A stretch of DNA of 7,215 nucleotides. Origin: Deltaproteobacteria bacterium. GTDB lineage: Bacteria; SAR324; JACQKK01. A program made the translations under genes and the position numbers. The stretch is from NCBI GenBank assembly GCA_029879595.1, contig JAOUPZ010000156.1, positions 1-7,215 on the forward strand, given 5' to 3'. Positions 1 through 6,356 of this stretch are shown piece by piece. The notes beneath the pieces are model-generated. The model was not told where the DNA came from. It did no database searches and saw only the letters and a list, made by a program, of their open reading frames with translations. The first letter of the stretch is position 1, and the number at the start of each line of letters is the position of its first letter.

Positions 1-32
1 TTTTAAGTGTTTACCGACTGTCTCTAAACTGG

Positions 33-74
33 CATTCGAATATATATATTATGAACGGAATATATATGCGAATG
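33..74. repeat. AT-rich inverted repeat with 15-bp arms
   Basis: The left arm at 33-47 (CATTCGAATATATAT) pairs with the right arm at 60-74 (ATATATATGCGAATG) with one mismatch (A39 against G68), leaving a 12-nt loop. The same segment also contains a 10-bp direct repeat, GAATATATAT, at 38-47 and 58-67, exactly 20 bp apart. There is no T-tract after either arm, so it does not look like an intrinsic terminator. An operator, a remnant of a mobile-element end, or an AT-rich cruciform-prone site are all possible; the sequence does not decide between them. Confidence 0.6.
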
Positions 75-197
75 GCTGTCCCGGGCCGCCGGCCAGGGAT
101 CTCATGACATTTGAGTATATCACCCCTGCTCTGGTTCGGTAGTTTTTTGAGAGCCTGCCGGATTCTTACCTGCTGACTCAGCCCCCGCAAAATCTTT

Positions 198-233
198 GCC
201 CTGGTATTTACCCTGGTATTTGCCCTGGTATTT
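198..233. repeat. 12-bp tandem repeat, three copies
   Basis: Three head-to-tail copies of GCCCTGGTATTT occupy 198-209, 210-221 and 222-233; the middle copy differs only at its first base (A for G). A partial fourth copy (GCCC) follows. The repeat lies in the non-coding stretch beyond radA. It is most simply explained by replication slippage. Confidence 0.85.
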
Positions 234-324
234 GCCCCCAATCGCCTGCGCGAACAGGTCTCCGTGATCCCTTTTGCGGGTGGGTACCTGCCTTGGGCCG
301 GGCTTGAGCCTTTTACCCTCTGTG

Positions 325-1710
325 TCAGGAATCGAACAGGGCCGCGGCCAGTTGGGTCACGTTTTTCACCCGGTCGGCTTCCAGCCCTGGAGGCGGCCTG
401 TTGTCCGGGGCCGCCGGGCCGGCCTCAGGCAGCAGGGCCTTTTTGAAGCCCAGCCGCGCGGCCTCGGCCAGGCGTTCCTGCATGAAGCGCACCGGGCGCA
501 GTTCCCCGGTCAGGCCCACCTCGCCCAGCACCACCGTGTCGTGGTCAATGGGGCGGTTGCGGAAGCTGGAAAGCAGGGCGGCCACCACCGCGGCATCCAC
601 CGCCGGTTCGCTCAGGCGCAGCCCCCCCACCACGTTGAGGTAGATGTCCAGGCCGCTCAGCACATCGCCCAGGTGCTTTTCGATCACGGCCTGAAGCATG
701 GCCACTCTGTTGGGCTCAACCCCCACCGCCGTCCGCCGGGGCGTGGCTGTGGAGTTCTCACCCACCAGGGCCTGGATTTCCACCAGCAGGGGGCGGGTTC
801 CCTCGATGCCGGGAAAAACCACCGTGCCCGGCGCGGAGGAGTTTCGTTGCCCCAGGAACAGCGAGGAGGGGTTTTCCAGGGTAGCCAGCCCCCGGGGAGT
901 CATCTCGAACAGGCCCACCTCGTTGCTGGAGCCAAAGCGGTTCTTTACCGAGCGCAAAAGCCGCTGGGGGCGCTCCTCCAGCCCTTCCAGATACAGCACC
1001 ACATCCACCATGTGCTCCAGGCTGCGGGGGCCGGCCAGTGTGCCCTCCCGGGTGACGTGTCCCACCAGCACCAGGGCCACATCCAGCCGCTTGGCGGCCT
1101 CGATCAGGCTGGCAGCGCAGGCCCGCACCTGGGATACGTTTCCCGTGGCGGCGTCCAACTGTCCGCTGCGGACGGTCTGGATGGAATCCACCACCACCAG
1201 GCGAGGGCGGGCGCGCTGGATTTCCGCGAGCATGCGCTCCAGGTCTACCTCGGCCAGCAGGCTTACTCCCTCCACCGGACAGCCCAGCCGCTGGGCGCGC
1301 AATTTTATCTGTGAGGCTGATTCCTCCCCGCTGATATACAGGGCCTGGTAGCCGGCGGCACCCAGGCCGCTGAGAAGCTGCAACACCAGGGTTGATTTGC
1401 CGATTCCCGGATCGCCGCCCAGCAATATCACCGCGCCGGCGGGCAGCGTGCCCCCCAGCACCCGTTCCAGTTCGGGCAGCCCTGTGGCCATCCGCAGAGG
1501 CTCTTCGGCCTGTGCCGCTTCCAGCAGGGGGCGTGACTGTCCGGAGTCTTCGCCGCCGGGGCCATGATGCAGGCGCACCACGGAGGGCCCGTAGGCGGAC
1601 AGGTCCTCCTCCACCGTGTTCCACTCCCCGCATTCCGGGCAGCGTCCCATCCACTTGGGGAATTCCGCCCCGCATTGCCTGCACAGGAATATTTTTCGTG
1701 ATCTGGCCAT
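325..1710 (-). CDS. radA: DNA repair protein RadA (Sms)
   Basis: RadA is a RecA-like ATPase and DNA helicase that helps RecA-driven branch migration and recombinational repair in the cytoplasm. With the chosen start the protein has 461 residues, the usual family length. Seen in order: an N-terminal four-cysteine zinc finger (C10, C13, C24, C27); a Walker A motif GGDPGIGKST ending near residue 107; a Walker B segment LVVVDSIQT near 171-179; the RadA signature KNRFG at 256-260; and a C-terminal Lon-protease-like domain from about residue 290. The start is ATG at 1710 because MARSRKIFLC is the conserved family N-terminus; an upstream TTG at 1761 would add 17 residues with no family support. The ribosome binding site is weak for both. 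The gene lies 72 bp after the upstream unknown gene on the same strand and may be cotranscribed with it. No key residue is missing. Confidence 0.97.
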   Translation of the reverse strand: MARSRKIFLCRQCGAEFPKWMGRCPECGEWNTVEEDLSAYGPSVVRLHHGPGGEDSGQSRPLLEAAQAEEPLRMATGLPELERVLGGTLPAGAVILLGGDPGIGKSTLVLQLLSGLGAAGYQALYISGEESASQIKLRAQRLGCPVEGVSLLAEVDLERMLAEIQRARPRLVVVDSIQTVRSGQLDAATGNVSQVRACAASLIEAAKRLDVALVLVGHVTREGTLAGPRSLEHMVDVVLYLEGLEERPQRLLRSVKNRFGSSNEVGLFEMTPRGLATLENPSSLFLGQRNSSAPGTVVFPGIEGTRPLLVEIQALVGENSTATPRRTAVGVEPNRVAMLQAVIEKHLGDVLSGLDIYLNVVGGLRLSEPAVDAAVVAALLSSFRNRPIDHDTVVLGEVGLTGELRPVRFMQERLAEAARLGFKKALLPEAGPAAPDNRPPPGLEADRVKNVTQLAAALFDS

Positions 1711-1782
1711 CCGTTGCCGGTTGATGGTGTCCAGGGGGGGCTTTTGCCGGGCCGCCGGCAAAGGACCCTGGGGGTCGTGTCG

Positions 1783-2232
1783 TTATTCGGGGAGGGGGGT
1801 CTGGCCGCCTGCCTGACCGCCTGCCTGTCCGCGTCCGAACTGGCGGGTCAGTTCCTGGTGCCATTCCTCATCGGTGAGGGATATCCGGTCCCCGTTGGCC
1901 ATGATCTTCCAGGCGCCCTCGCTGTCCAGGCCCAGTTTTTCCACGATCAGCGCCGGGTCCTGCTGGGCTGGCTCGTCGGTGTCCTGCCCAGCCCCTTCCT
2001 GCTTTTCCGGGGCCGTCTCTACCTCCTCCTGCTCCGCGGCCATGGCGCGGGGTTCAGGCGCCGGCTGTGCTGCGGCAGGCTGTGCTGCGGCAGGCTGTGC
2101 CGGGGTGGGCTGTGCTGCGGCAGGCTGTGCTGCGGCAGGCTGTGCTGCGGAAGGTCGGGAGGCTGCCTCTTCTCCATCTTCCAGGTCGAATGAGGCCTGT
2201 ATTTCCTCTGATCCCCCGTTACCCTTGCTCAT
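1783..2232 (-). CDS. Unrecognised protein with Ala/Gln/Pro repeat linker, upstream of radA
   Basis: I do not recognise this 149-residue protein. It starts with ATG at 2232, behind a reasonable GGAG Shine-Dalgarno about 8 nt upstream, and ends in TAA. Residues 1-25 are acidic. About residues 27-58 are pentapeptide repeats of the AAQPA type, encoded by the 15-bp tandem array at 2066-2155. A second charged, Glu-rich stretch follows to about residue 92. Residues 93-133 look like a small folded segment, with the core EGAWKIMANGDRISLTDEEW. The tail contains a duplicated GQAG segment. I see no signal peptide, membrane span or cysteine, so it is probably cytoplasmic. The layout, a disordered low-complexity linker before a short conserved-looking end, suggests a tethering or adaptor protein, but that is inference. 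It is transcribed toward radA with a 72-bp gap. The opposite strand is also open here because of the repeat, but that frame has no initiation signal. Confidence 0.75.
   Translation of the reverse strand: MSKGNGGSEEIQASFDLEDGEEAASRPSAAQPAAAQPAAAQPTPAQPAAAQPAAAQPAPEPRAMAAEQEEVETAPEKQEGAGQDTDEPAQQDPALIVEKLGLDSEGAWKIMANGDRISLTDEEWHQELTRQFGRGQAGGQAGGQTPLPE
1804..1827. repeat. 12-bp tandem duplication in the 3' end of the unknown gene
   Basis: Two head-to-tail copies, GCCGCCTGCCTG at 1804-1815 and ACCGCCTGCCTG at 1816-1827, differ at the first base only. On the minus strand they encode the repeated GQAG stretch near the C-terminus of the unknown protein. Because the unit is a multiple of three the reading frame is kept. 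Confidence 0.75.
2066..2155. repeat. 15-bp tandem repeat array, six units, inside a coding region
   Basis: Six adjacent 15-bp units lie at 2066, 2081, 2096, 2111, 2126 and 2141. Units 1, 2, 4 and 5 are identical (TGTGCTGCGGCAGGC); unit 3 carries four changes and unit 6 two. The array encodes the AAQPA pentapeptide linker of the unknown protein on the minus strand. The unit is five codons long, so gain or loss of copies would change linker length without a frameshift. Confidence 0.95.
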
Positions 2233-2303
2233 TTCTTACTCCGGTATGAATTTGCCTTGGTTGGTTTGTTTCCGGTGGGGCGGCGCCTCCGGTCTGTTTC
2301 CTG

Positions 2304-2332
2304 AACATACCACGGACCGGCCGTACGAACAA
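2304..2332 (-). promoter_or_regulatory. Candidate sigma70-type promoter for the unknown gene and radA
   Basis: On the minus strand a -35-like TTGTTC (2327-2332) and a -10-like TATGTT (2304-2309) are separated by exactly 17 bp. They match the consensus at three and four of six positions. Transcription would begin near 2297 and give a leader of about 65 nt before the ATG at 2232. Placement in the divergent intergenic region supports it, but this is a pattern match only. Confidence 0.4.
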
Positions 2333-2373
2333 GGAGAACGGGCCGGATGAAGTACGGGTTTTTCCTTCTGCCA

Positions 2374-2394
2374 GCAGGCAGGCGGCAGGCAGGC
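2374..2394. repeat. 10-bp direct repeat in the divergent intergenic region
   Basis: GCAGGCAGGC occurs at 2374-2383 and again at 2385-2394, one base apart, within a longer CAGG-rich stretch (2371-2400). It lies between the divergent promoter candidate and the methyltransferase start. Binding-site function cannot be judged from the sequence; slippage is sufficient to explain it. Confidence 0.6.
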
Positions 2395-2512
2395 AGCAGG
2401 GCACACAGGTGGACAAAGCCCCGCCGTGGCGCGAATCTAAGGGAAGGCTCACCGCCCCCCATCAGGGGAAGCCGGTTAAAGGGCCACGGAGGACGGCGCA
2501 GGAGATGCGGGC

Positions 2513-3532
2513 ATGAGAAAGCTCTACCGGGGGGATAATCTGGAGGTGATGCGCAGGACGCTGGCCGATGAGTCGGTGGCCCTGGTGTATCTTGATCCGC
2601 CCTTCAACTCCCGGCGCAACTACCATGCGAATCACCGCCAGGCCGCCGAAAGGGGCTGGACATCCGGCGGGGGGCAGGACGCCGCCGCCCCGGGAGCGGT
2701 GGAGTGCTTTGGGGATACATGGCAATGGGGGGAGGAGGCGGAACGCGACTGGGAGCAATTGCGGAGCCTCCGGACGGCTGCCGGCTCAAGCGACGGGGGG
2801 AACGTGGGGCGACTGCTGGAGGCGCTGGAGCAGGTTGCCGGACGGGGCCCCCTGCTGGCCTATCTGATTATGATGGCCCCGCGTCTGCTGGAACTTCGCC
2901 GGGTGTTGCGGCCCACCGGCAGCCTGTACCTGCACTGCGATGGCAGCGCCAGCCATTACCTCAAACTGCTGCTGGACGCGGTTTTCGGGCCGGCCAACTT
3001 CCGCAACGAGATCATCTGGCATTATTACAACAAATATTCGGCGGGCAAGCGGCTTTTCGGGAAGAACTTCGACCAGATATTTTTCTATTCCCGGGGTCCC
3101 CGCTACCTGTTCAACCCCTTGCGCGAGCCTCGGGAGAAACCGGCCCGGCAGTTGCTGCGGGAAAACGTGGGGGGCGTTCTAAAAAACCGGAAAGGCCCGG
3201 ACGGAAAGGTAATGTACCGCCAGGTGGTGGACCGCAAGGTGGATTCGGTATGGAAGATTCCCTGCCTGCAGCCCGCTTCCGGCGAGATGACAGGCTACCC
3301 CACCCAGAAGCCCCAGGCCCTGCTGGAAAGGATTGTGCAAGCCTCCTCGGCTCCGGGGGATGTGGTGCTGGATCCGTTCTGCGGCTGTGGCACCACCCTG
3401 CATGCGGCCGAGGAACTGGGCCGGGGCTGGATCGGGATTGACTCATCGGATGCGGCGCTCCGGGCGGCTGAAAACAGGCTGGCGGGAGCCTTCCCCGGGC
3501 TGGAGTTTGGGGTGGAGGCCCCTTTGGACTGA
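2513..3532 (+). CDS. Solitary site-specific DNA methyltransferase, beta class (N6-adenine or N4-cytosine)
   Basis: The protein (339 residues) should transfer a methyl group from S-adenosylmethionine to an exocyclic amino group of a base in a specific DNA site. The catalytic motif IV, DPPF, is at residues 28-31. The S-adenosylmethionine-binding motif DPFCGCGTT is at 287-295, after a TQKP element at 264-267. This order (catalytic motif first, cofactor motif last, recognition region between) defines the beta class and the N-4/N-6 methylase family. An HCD element near residue 141 precedes the presumed target-recognition region (about 165-255). The product is more likely N6-methyladenine, by resemblance to small Mod-like enzymes, but DPPF alone does not exclude N4-cytosine. 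ATG at 2513 has AGGAG 8 nt upstream, and LYRGDNLEVM is a typical start for the family. No restriction, specificity or Res gene is adjacent, and the gene runs opposite to all its neighbours, which suggests a separate acquisition. The target site cannot be read from the sequence. Confidence 0.93.
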   Translation: MRKLYRGDNLEVMRRTLADESVALVYLDPPFNSRRNYHANHRQAAERGWTSGGGQDAAAPGAVECFGDTWQWGEEAERDWEQLRSLRTAAGSSDGGNVGRLLEALEQVAGRGPLLAYLIMMAPRLLELRRVLRPTGSLYLHCDGSASHYLKLLLDAVFGPANFRNEIIWHYYNKYSAGKRLFGKNFDQIFFYSRGPRYLFNPLREPREKPARQLLRENVGGVLKNRKGPDGKVMYRQVVDRKVDSVWKIPCLQPASGEMTGYPTQKPQALLERIVQASSAPGDVVLDPFCGCGTTLHAAEELGRGWIGIDSSDAALRAAENRLAGAFPGLEFGVEAPLD

Positions 3533-3545
3533 GGCCCGGCCTCCA
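3513..3545. terminator. Possible hairpin between the convergent methyltransferase and lysA genes
   Basis: TGGAGGCC at 3513-3520 is the exact complement of GGCCTCCA at 3538-3545, giving an 8-bp GC-rich stem with a 17-nt loop. A smaller alternative stem (GAGGC/GCCTC, 3531-3543) overlaps the methyltransferase stop codon. Its place between convergent genes fits a shared terminator. No T-tract follows on either strand, so it is not a classical intrinsic terminator. Confidence 0.28.
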
Positions 3546-3549
3546 GCGC

Positions 3550-4815
3550 TCATTCAGAGCTGAAGGGGCGCTCTCCGGATACCAGGTTTCTCACCATGTC
3601 CTCATAGGTTTCCCGGCGGCGGATCAGCCTGGTCAGGCCGTTTTCCACCAGAATTTCTGCGGGACGGGGGCGCAGGTTGTAGCTGGATGCCAGTGACATG
3701 CCGTAGGCACCGGCGTCCAGCACGGCCAGCAGATGGCCCACTTCCGGCCGGGTGATCTCCCGGGGTTCCAGACCATCCGCGTTCTGGGTGAAGACGTCCC
3801 CGGACTCGCAGATGTTCCCCGCCACCACCGCCTGGATCTTCTCCCCCCGGACCGCCGTGGCGTTCACCACCTCGTGATAGGCGCCGTATAGCGCCGGGCG
3901 GATAAGATGGTTGAACCCGCTGTCGGTGCCGATGAATGTGTATCGGGGAGTGGAGGAGATGTTGGTGACGCGGGCCAGCAGGGTCCCGGCCTGGGCGACC
4001 ATGTAGCGACCCGGTTCCAGTTTCATGCGCAGTTCCTTGCCGTAGTCGGCGCAGAAGACGCGGAACCGTTCCGTCATGGCCTGGCCCAGCTCTTTTAGGG
4101 GCAGGGGCTGCTGATCCGGGCGGTAGGGTATGCCGAATCCGCCGCCGAAGTCCACGAATTCCAGGTCCGGAAAATCCTGGGCGGTGCGGCAGACGATTTC
4201 CATGGCCGTCATCATGTCCTCGGTGCGCAGGATGCCCGTGCCGATGTGGGAGTGGATTCCCACCAGCCTGAGCTGATGCCGCGTCAGCAGTTCACGGATG
4301 GCCTCGCCCTGATCGTGGTAGATGCCGAACTTGGAGGCCGGGCCCCCGGTGATCACATGGTGGTGGTGTCCGGCGCCCACGTCCGGGTTGATGCGCAGGC
4401 CCACCCGCCCTCCGGGATTGAGCCGTCCGTACAGGTCCAGTTCCTTCAGCGAGCCGATGTTGATATTCACGTTACGCCCGATCGCGTAACGAAGGTCGCC
4501 GGCGTCCAGGTTGTTCCCGGTGAACAGGACGGTTTCCGGGGCAAAGCCGGCTTCCAGGGCCAGCCGCAGCTCGAACGGAGATACCGCCTCGGCTCCCAGG
4601 CCCTCGGCTTTGAGTATGCGCAGGATCGCCGGGTTGGAGTTGGCCTTCATGGCGTAGTGCAGGTCCACAGGGGCCCCGGCGAAACTCTGCTTGAACTCGC
4701 GGGCCTGGCGGCGGATCACCTCCTCCTCGTACACATACAGGGGGGTGCCGAAGGCCTCGGCGAGAGCCTCCACCGGGCAGTCGCCCAGGAACAGCTGGTT
4801 TTCCCGTTCTTCCAT
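3550..4815 (-). CDS. lysA: Diaminopimelate decarboxylase
   Basis: LysA is a pyridoxal-phosphate enzyme that decarboxylates meso-2,6-diaminopimelate to L-lysine, the last step of the bacterial lysine pathway. The 421-residue product has the expected length and fold type III motifs: the cofactor lysine in YAMKAN (K57), HSHIGTG with H190, the phosphate-binding GGGFG (224-228), EPGR (267-270), the active-site CESGD (336-340) and Y371 in DAGAYGMSLASSYN. The last two build the active site across the dimer interface. I chose ATG at 4815 because GAGGAA lies 5 nt upstream; a GTG at 4842 would add nine residues (MQGVKRGTE) that overlap this ribosome binding site. It is the last gene of the hslV-hslU-lysA run, 64 bp after hslU, and meets the methyltransferase tail to tail. 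Pairing with hslVU is probably only positional. Ornithine or arginine decarboxylases share the fold, but CESGD and the overall motif set favour LysA. Confidence 0.96.
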   Translation of the reverse strand: MEERENQLFLGDCPVEALAEAFGTPLYVYEEEVIRRQAREFKQSFAGAPVDLHYAMKANSNPAILRILKAEGLGAEAVSPFELRLALEAGFAPETVLFTGNNLDAGDLRYAIGRNVNINIGSLKELDLYGRLNPGGRVGLRINPDVGAGHHHHVITGGPASKFGIYHDQGEAIRELLTRHQLRLVGIHSHIGTGILRTEDMMTAMEIVCRTAQDFPDLEFVDFGGGFGIPYRPDQQPLPLKELGQAMTERFRVFCADYGKELRMKLEPGRYMVAQAGTLLARVTNISSTPRYTFIGTDSGFNHLIRPALYGAYHEVVNATAVRGEKIQAVVAGNICESGDVFTQNADGLEPREITRPEVGHLLAVLDAGAYGMSLASSYNLRPRPAEILVENGLTRLIRRRETYEDMVRNLVSGERPFSSE

Positions 4816-4820
4816 CTCGG

Positions 4821-4826
4821 TTCCTC
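4821..4826 (-). promoter_or_regulatory. Ribosome binding site that fixes the lysA start
   Basis: On the minus strand GAGGAA stands five bases before the ATG at 4815. It is the best Shine-Dalgarno match near the lysA N-terminus and favours this ATG over the upstream GTG at 4842. Confidence 0.7.
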
Positions 4827-4854
4827 GTTTTACGCCTTGCACGGGCCCGCCGCA

Positions 4855-4883
4855 GCCAGTTACGTCAGGGCCAGTTACGTCAG
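4855..4883. repeat. Tandem duplication spanning the hslU stop codon
   Basis: GCCAGTTACGTCAG occurs at 4855-4868 and again at 4870-4883, a period of 15 bp. The right-hand copy contains the TGA stop of hslU (4880-4882, minus strand), so the left-hand copy places a second in-frame TGA five codons later. The rest lies in the hslU-lysA spacer. It looks like a recent slippage duplication. Confidence 0.9.
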
Positions 4884-6259
4884 AGAACGTAGCGCGTCAG
4901 GTCGCGGTCTTCCAGAATGGCGCCCAACTGCCGGCGGATGTATTCCGGCGTGACCTCAATGGTCTGGCCGTCCAGGGAGGGAGCCTCGTAGCTCACCTCC
5001 TCCAGTGTTTTTTCCAGTATGGTATGCAGCCTTCTGGCCCCGATATTCTCATGGCTGGAGTTGACCTGGTAGGCGATATCCGCCAGTTCCCCGATGGCCT
5101 CCGTGGTGAAATCCAGATTGACCCCCTCGGTTTTCATAAGCTCCTGGTACTGCTTGATCAGGGCGTTGTCCGGTTCGGTGAGTATGCGCACGAAGTCCTC
5201 CCTGGTGAGGGGCTTGAGCTCCACCCGGATGGGAAAGCGCCCCTGCAACTCGGGGATGAGGTCGGAGGGCTTGGAAACATGGAACGCCCCGGCGGCGATG
5301 AACAGAATATGGTCGGTGCGTACCGGGCCGTACTTGGTGATGACCGTACTGCCCTCCACCAGCGGCAAAAGGTCGCGCTGCACCCCCTCGCGGGAAACGT
5401 CCGGGCCATGACCCTGGCTGCGTCCGGCCACCTTGTCGATCTCGTCCAGGAACACAATGCCGTTCTGTTCCACGCAGCGCAGGGCCAGCCGGGAGACCTC
5501 GTCCATGTCGATCAGCTTTTCGGCCTCTTCCTGCTGGAGTATCTCCAGGGCTTCCGGCACGGTCAGCCGCCGTTTCTTGTGCCTTTTGGGCATCATGCTG
5601 GAGAGCATGTCCTTGAGATTGATGTCCATGTTGTCCATTCCGGACATGGGGAAGAATTCAACCATGGGGCCACCGGACTTTTCCGCAAGATCCATTTCCA
5701 CCGACCGGCTGTCCAGCTTGCCCTGCCGCAGCATGGCGCGGAACTTCTCCCGGGTGGCGCTTCCCTCCTGTTGGCGGCCCTGCTCCAGGCCCTGCCCCGG
5801 CTCGGAGACTGCGCCGGAATCCGGCACCGGCGGCACCAGCACGTCCAGCAGGCGCTCCTCGGCATGTTCACGGGCCTTGTCCTTCACGGTTTCCTGCTGT
5901 ATTTTGCGCGCCATGTTGATGCCCACCTCGGTCAGGTCGCGGATGATGGAATCCACATCGCGGCCCACATAGCCCACCTCGGTAAACTTGGAGGCCTCGA
6001 CCTTGATGAAGGGGGCACCGGTGAGCCGAGCCATGCGCCGGGCAATTTCCGTCTTGCCCACGCCGGTGGGGCCGATCATGGTGATGTTCTTGGGCAGTAT
6101 CTCCTCGCGCAGTTCTTCGGGCACCTGCTGGCGCCGCCAGCGGTTCCTCAGGGCAATGGCCACGGAGCGCTTGGCGTCCTCCTGGCCGATGATGTACTTG
6201 TCCAGTTCGGCCACTATCTGCCGGGGAGTAAGTTCCGTGGGGGACATGTTCGATGTCAT
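4880..6259 (-). CDS. hslU: ATP-dependent protease ATPase subunit HslU (ClpY)
   Basis: HslU is the AAA+ unfoldase that forms hexamers, unfolds substrates with ATP and threads them into the HslV peptidase. The 459-residue protein has the full family layout: N-terminal TPRQIVAELDKYIIGQ, Walker A GPTGVGKT (63-70), the pore-loop motif GYVGRD (96-101), the inserted I-domain (about 110-240), Walker B IVFLDEID (268-275), sensor 1 near 318-327, and sensor 2 GARR (407-410). It ends in DLTRYVL; the HslU C-terminal tail is the part known to dock into HslV and activate it, and it is intact here. The middle of the I-domain (about 143-175, rich in Gly, Gln and Pro) is the least conserved-looking part. ATG at 6259 gives the usual N-terminus; a second ATG at 6247 is possible, and neither has a strong Shine-Dalgarno. 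It lies 97 bp after hslV on the same strand and is almost surely cotranscribed with it. Confidence 0.98.
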   Translation of the reverse strand: MTSNMSPTELTPRQIVAELDKYIIGQEDAKRSVAIALRNRWRRQQVPEELREEILPKNITMIGPTGVGKTEIARRMARLTGAPFIKVEASKFTEVGYVGRDVDSIIRDLTEVGINMARKIQQETVKDKAREHAEERLLDVLVPPVPDSGAVSEPGQGLEQGRQQEGSATREKFRAMLRQGKLDSRSVEMDLAEKSGGPMVEFFPMSGMDNMDINLKDMLSSMMPKRHKKRRLTVPEALEILQQEEAEKLIDMDEVSRLALRCVEQNGIVFLDEIDKVAGRSQGHGPDVSREGVQRDLLPLVEGSTVITKYGPVRTDHILFIAAGAFHVSKPSDLIPELQGRFPIRVELKPLTREDFVRILTEPDNALIKQYQELMKTEGVNLDFTTEAIGELADIAYQVNSSHENIGARRLHTILEKTLEEVSYEAPSLDGQTIEVTPEYIRRQLGAILEDRDLTRYVL

Positions 6260-6299
6260 CTGGGTGATTCCGGAGTGTTGGTGTATCCTGCCGGCGCTT

Positions 6300-6327
6300 T
6301 GCCCGGGGGCTGAACCGCTGCCGGGCA
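6300..6327. other. Intercistronic GC-rich hairpin between hslV and hslU
   Basis: TGCCCGG at 6300-6306 pairs perfectly with CCGGGCA at 6321-6327 around a 14-nt loop. It stands in the 97-bp spacer between the two protease genes. No T-tract follows in the direction of transcription, so it is not an obvious terminator. An mRNA-stability or attenuating element that sets the ratio of the two subunits is possible, but this is inference. Confidence 0.4.
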
Positions 6328-6356
6328 GGGTCCGGCCAGGGCCGCGTTGGCGGGGC

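Larger units (their letters stand above)
1..324. other. Non-coding or undefined stretch downstream of radA
   Basis: No convincing gene is visible in this 324-bp stretch, which follows the stop codon of radA on the minus strand. It is more AT-rich at the left edge (about 30-70) than the rest of the window. It holds an inverted repeat at 33-74 and a 12-bp tandem repeat at 198-233. A minus-strand open frame over 11-241 starts with TTG, has no good ribosome binding site, and its N-terminus is simply the translated tandem repeat, so I do not call it. There is a T6 run near 143-148 but no strong stem immediately before it, and I see no clear intrinsic terminator for radA. Confidence 0.5.

Noticed and set aside
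143..148. T6 run as an intrinsic terminator
   Set aside because: No stable GC stem lies immediately upstream on the plus strand, and radA is transcribed on the other strand.
11..241. Minus-strand 76-codon open frame in the left non-coding stretch
   Set aside because: It starts with TTG, has no clear ribosome binding site, and its N-terminal NTRANTR pattern is only the translated 12-bp repeat; no family resemblance.
274..1314. Long plus-strand frame opposite radA
   Set aside because: It is an antisense shadow; the minus strand encodes a complete RadA with all motifs.
2066..2155. CRISPR array at the regularly spaced repeats
   Set aside because: The 15-bp units are head to tail with no spacers and encode a protein linker.
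1714..2193. Plus-strand open frame with CCGRL repeats opposite the unknown gene
   Set aside because: It stays open because the 15-bp array is a multiple of three. It has no initiation signal, and its Cys-rich repeat is the reverse of the AAQPA linker, which has the better start and composition.
4816..4879. Lysine riboswitch before lysA
   Set aside because: The spacer after hslU is only 64 bp and is largely taken by the duplication and the Shine-Dalgarno, too short for the roughly 170-nt lysine aptamer.
4691..6313. 540-codon plus-strand frame opposite hslU and the start of lysA
   Set aside because: It is longer than hslU but only mirrors it in GC-rich DNA; the minus strand carries full HslU motifs.
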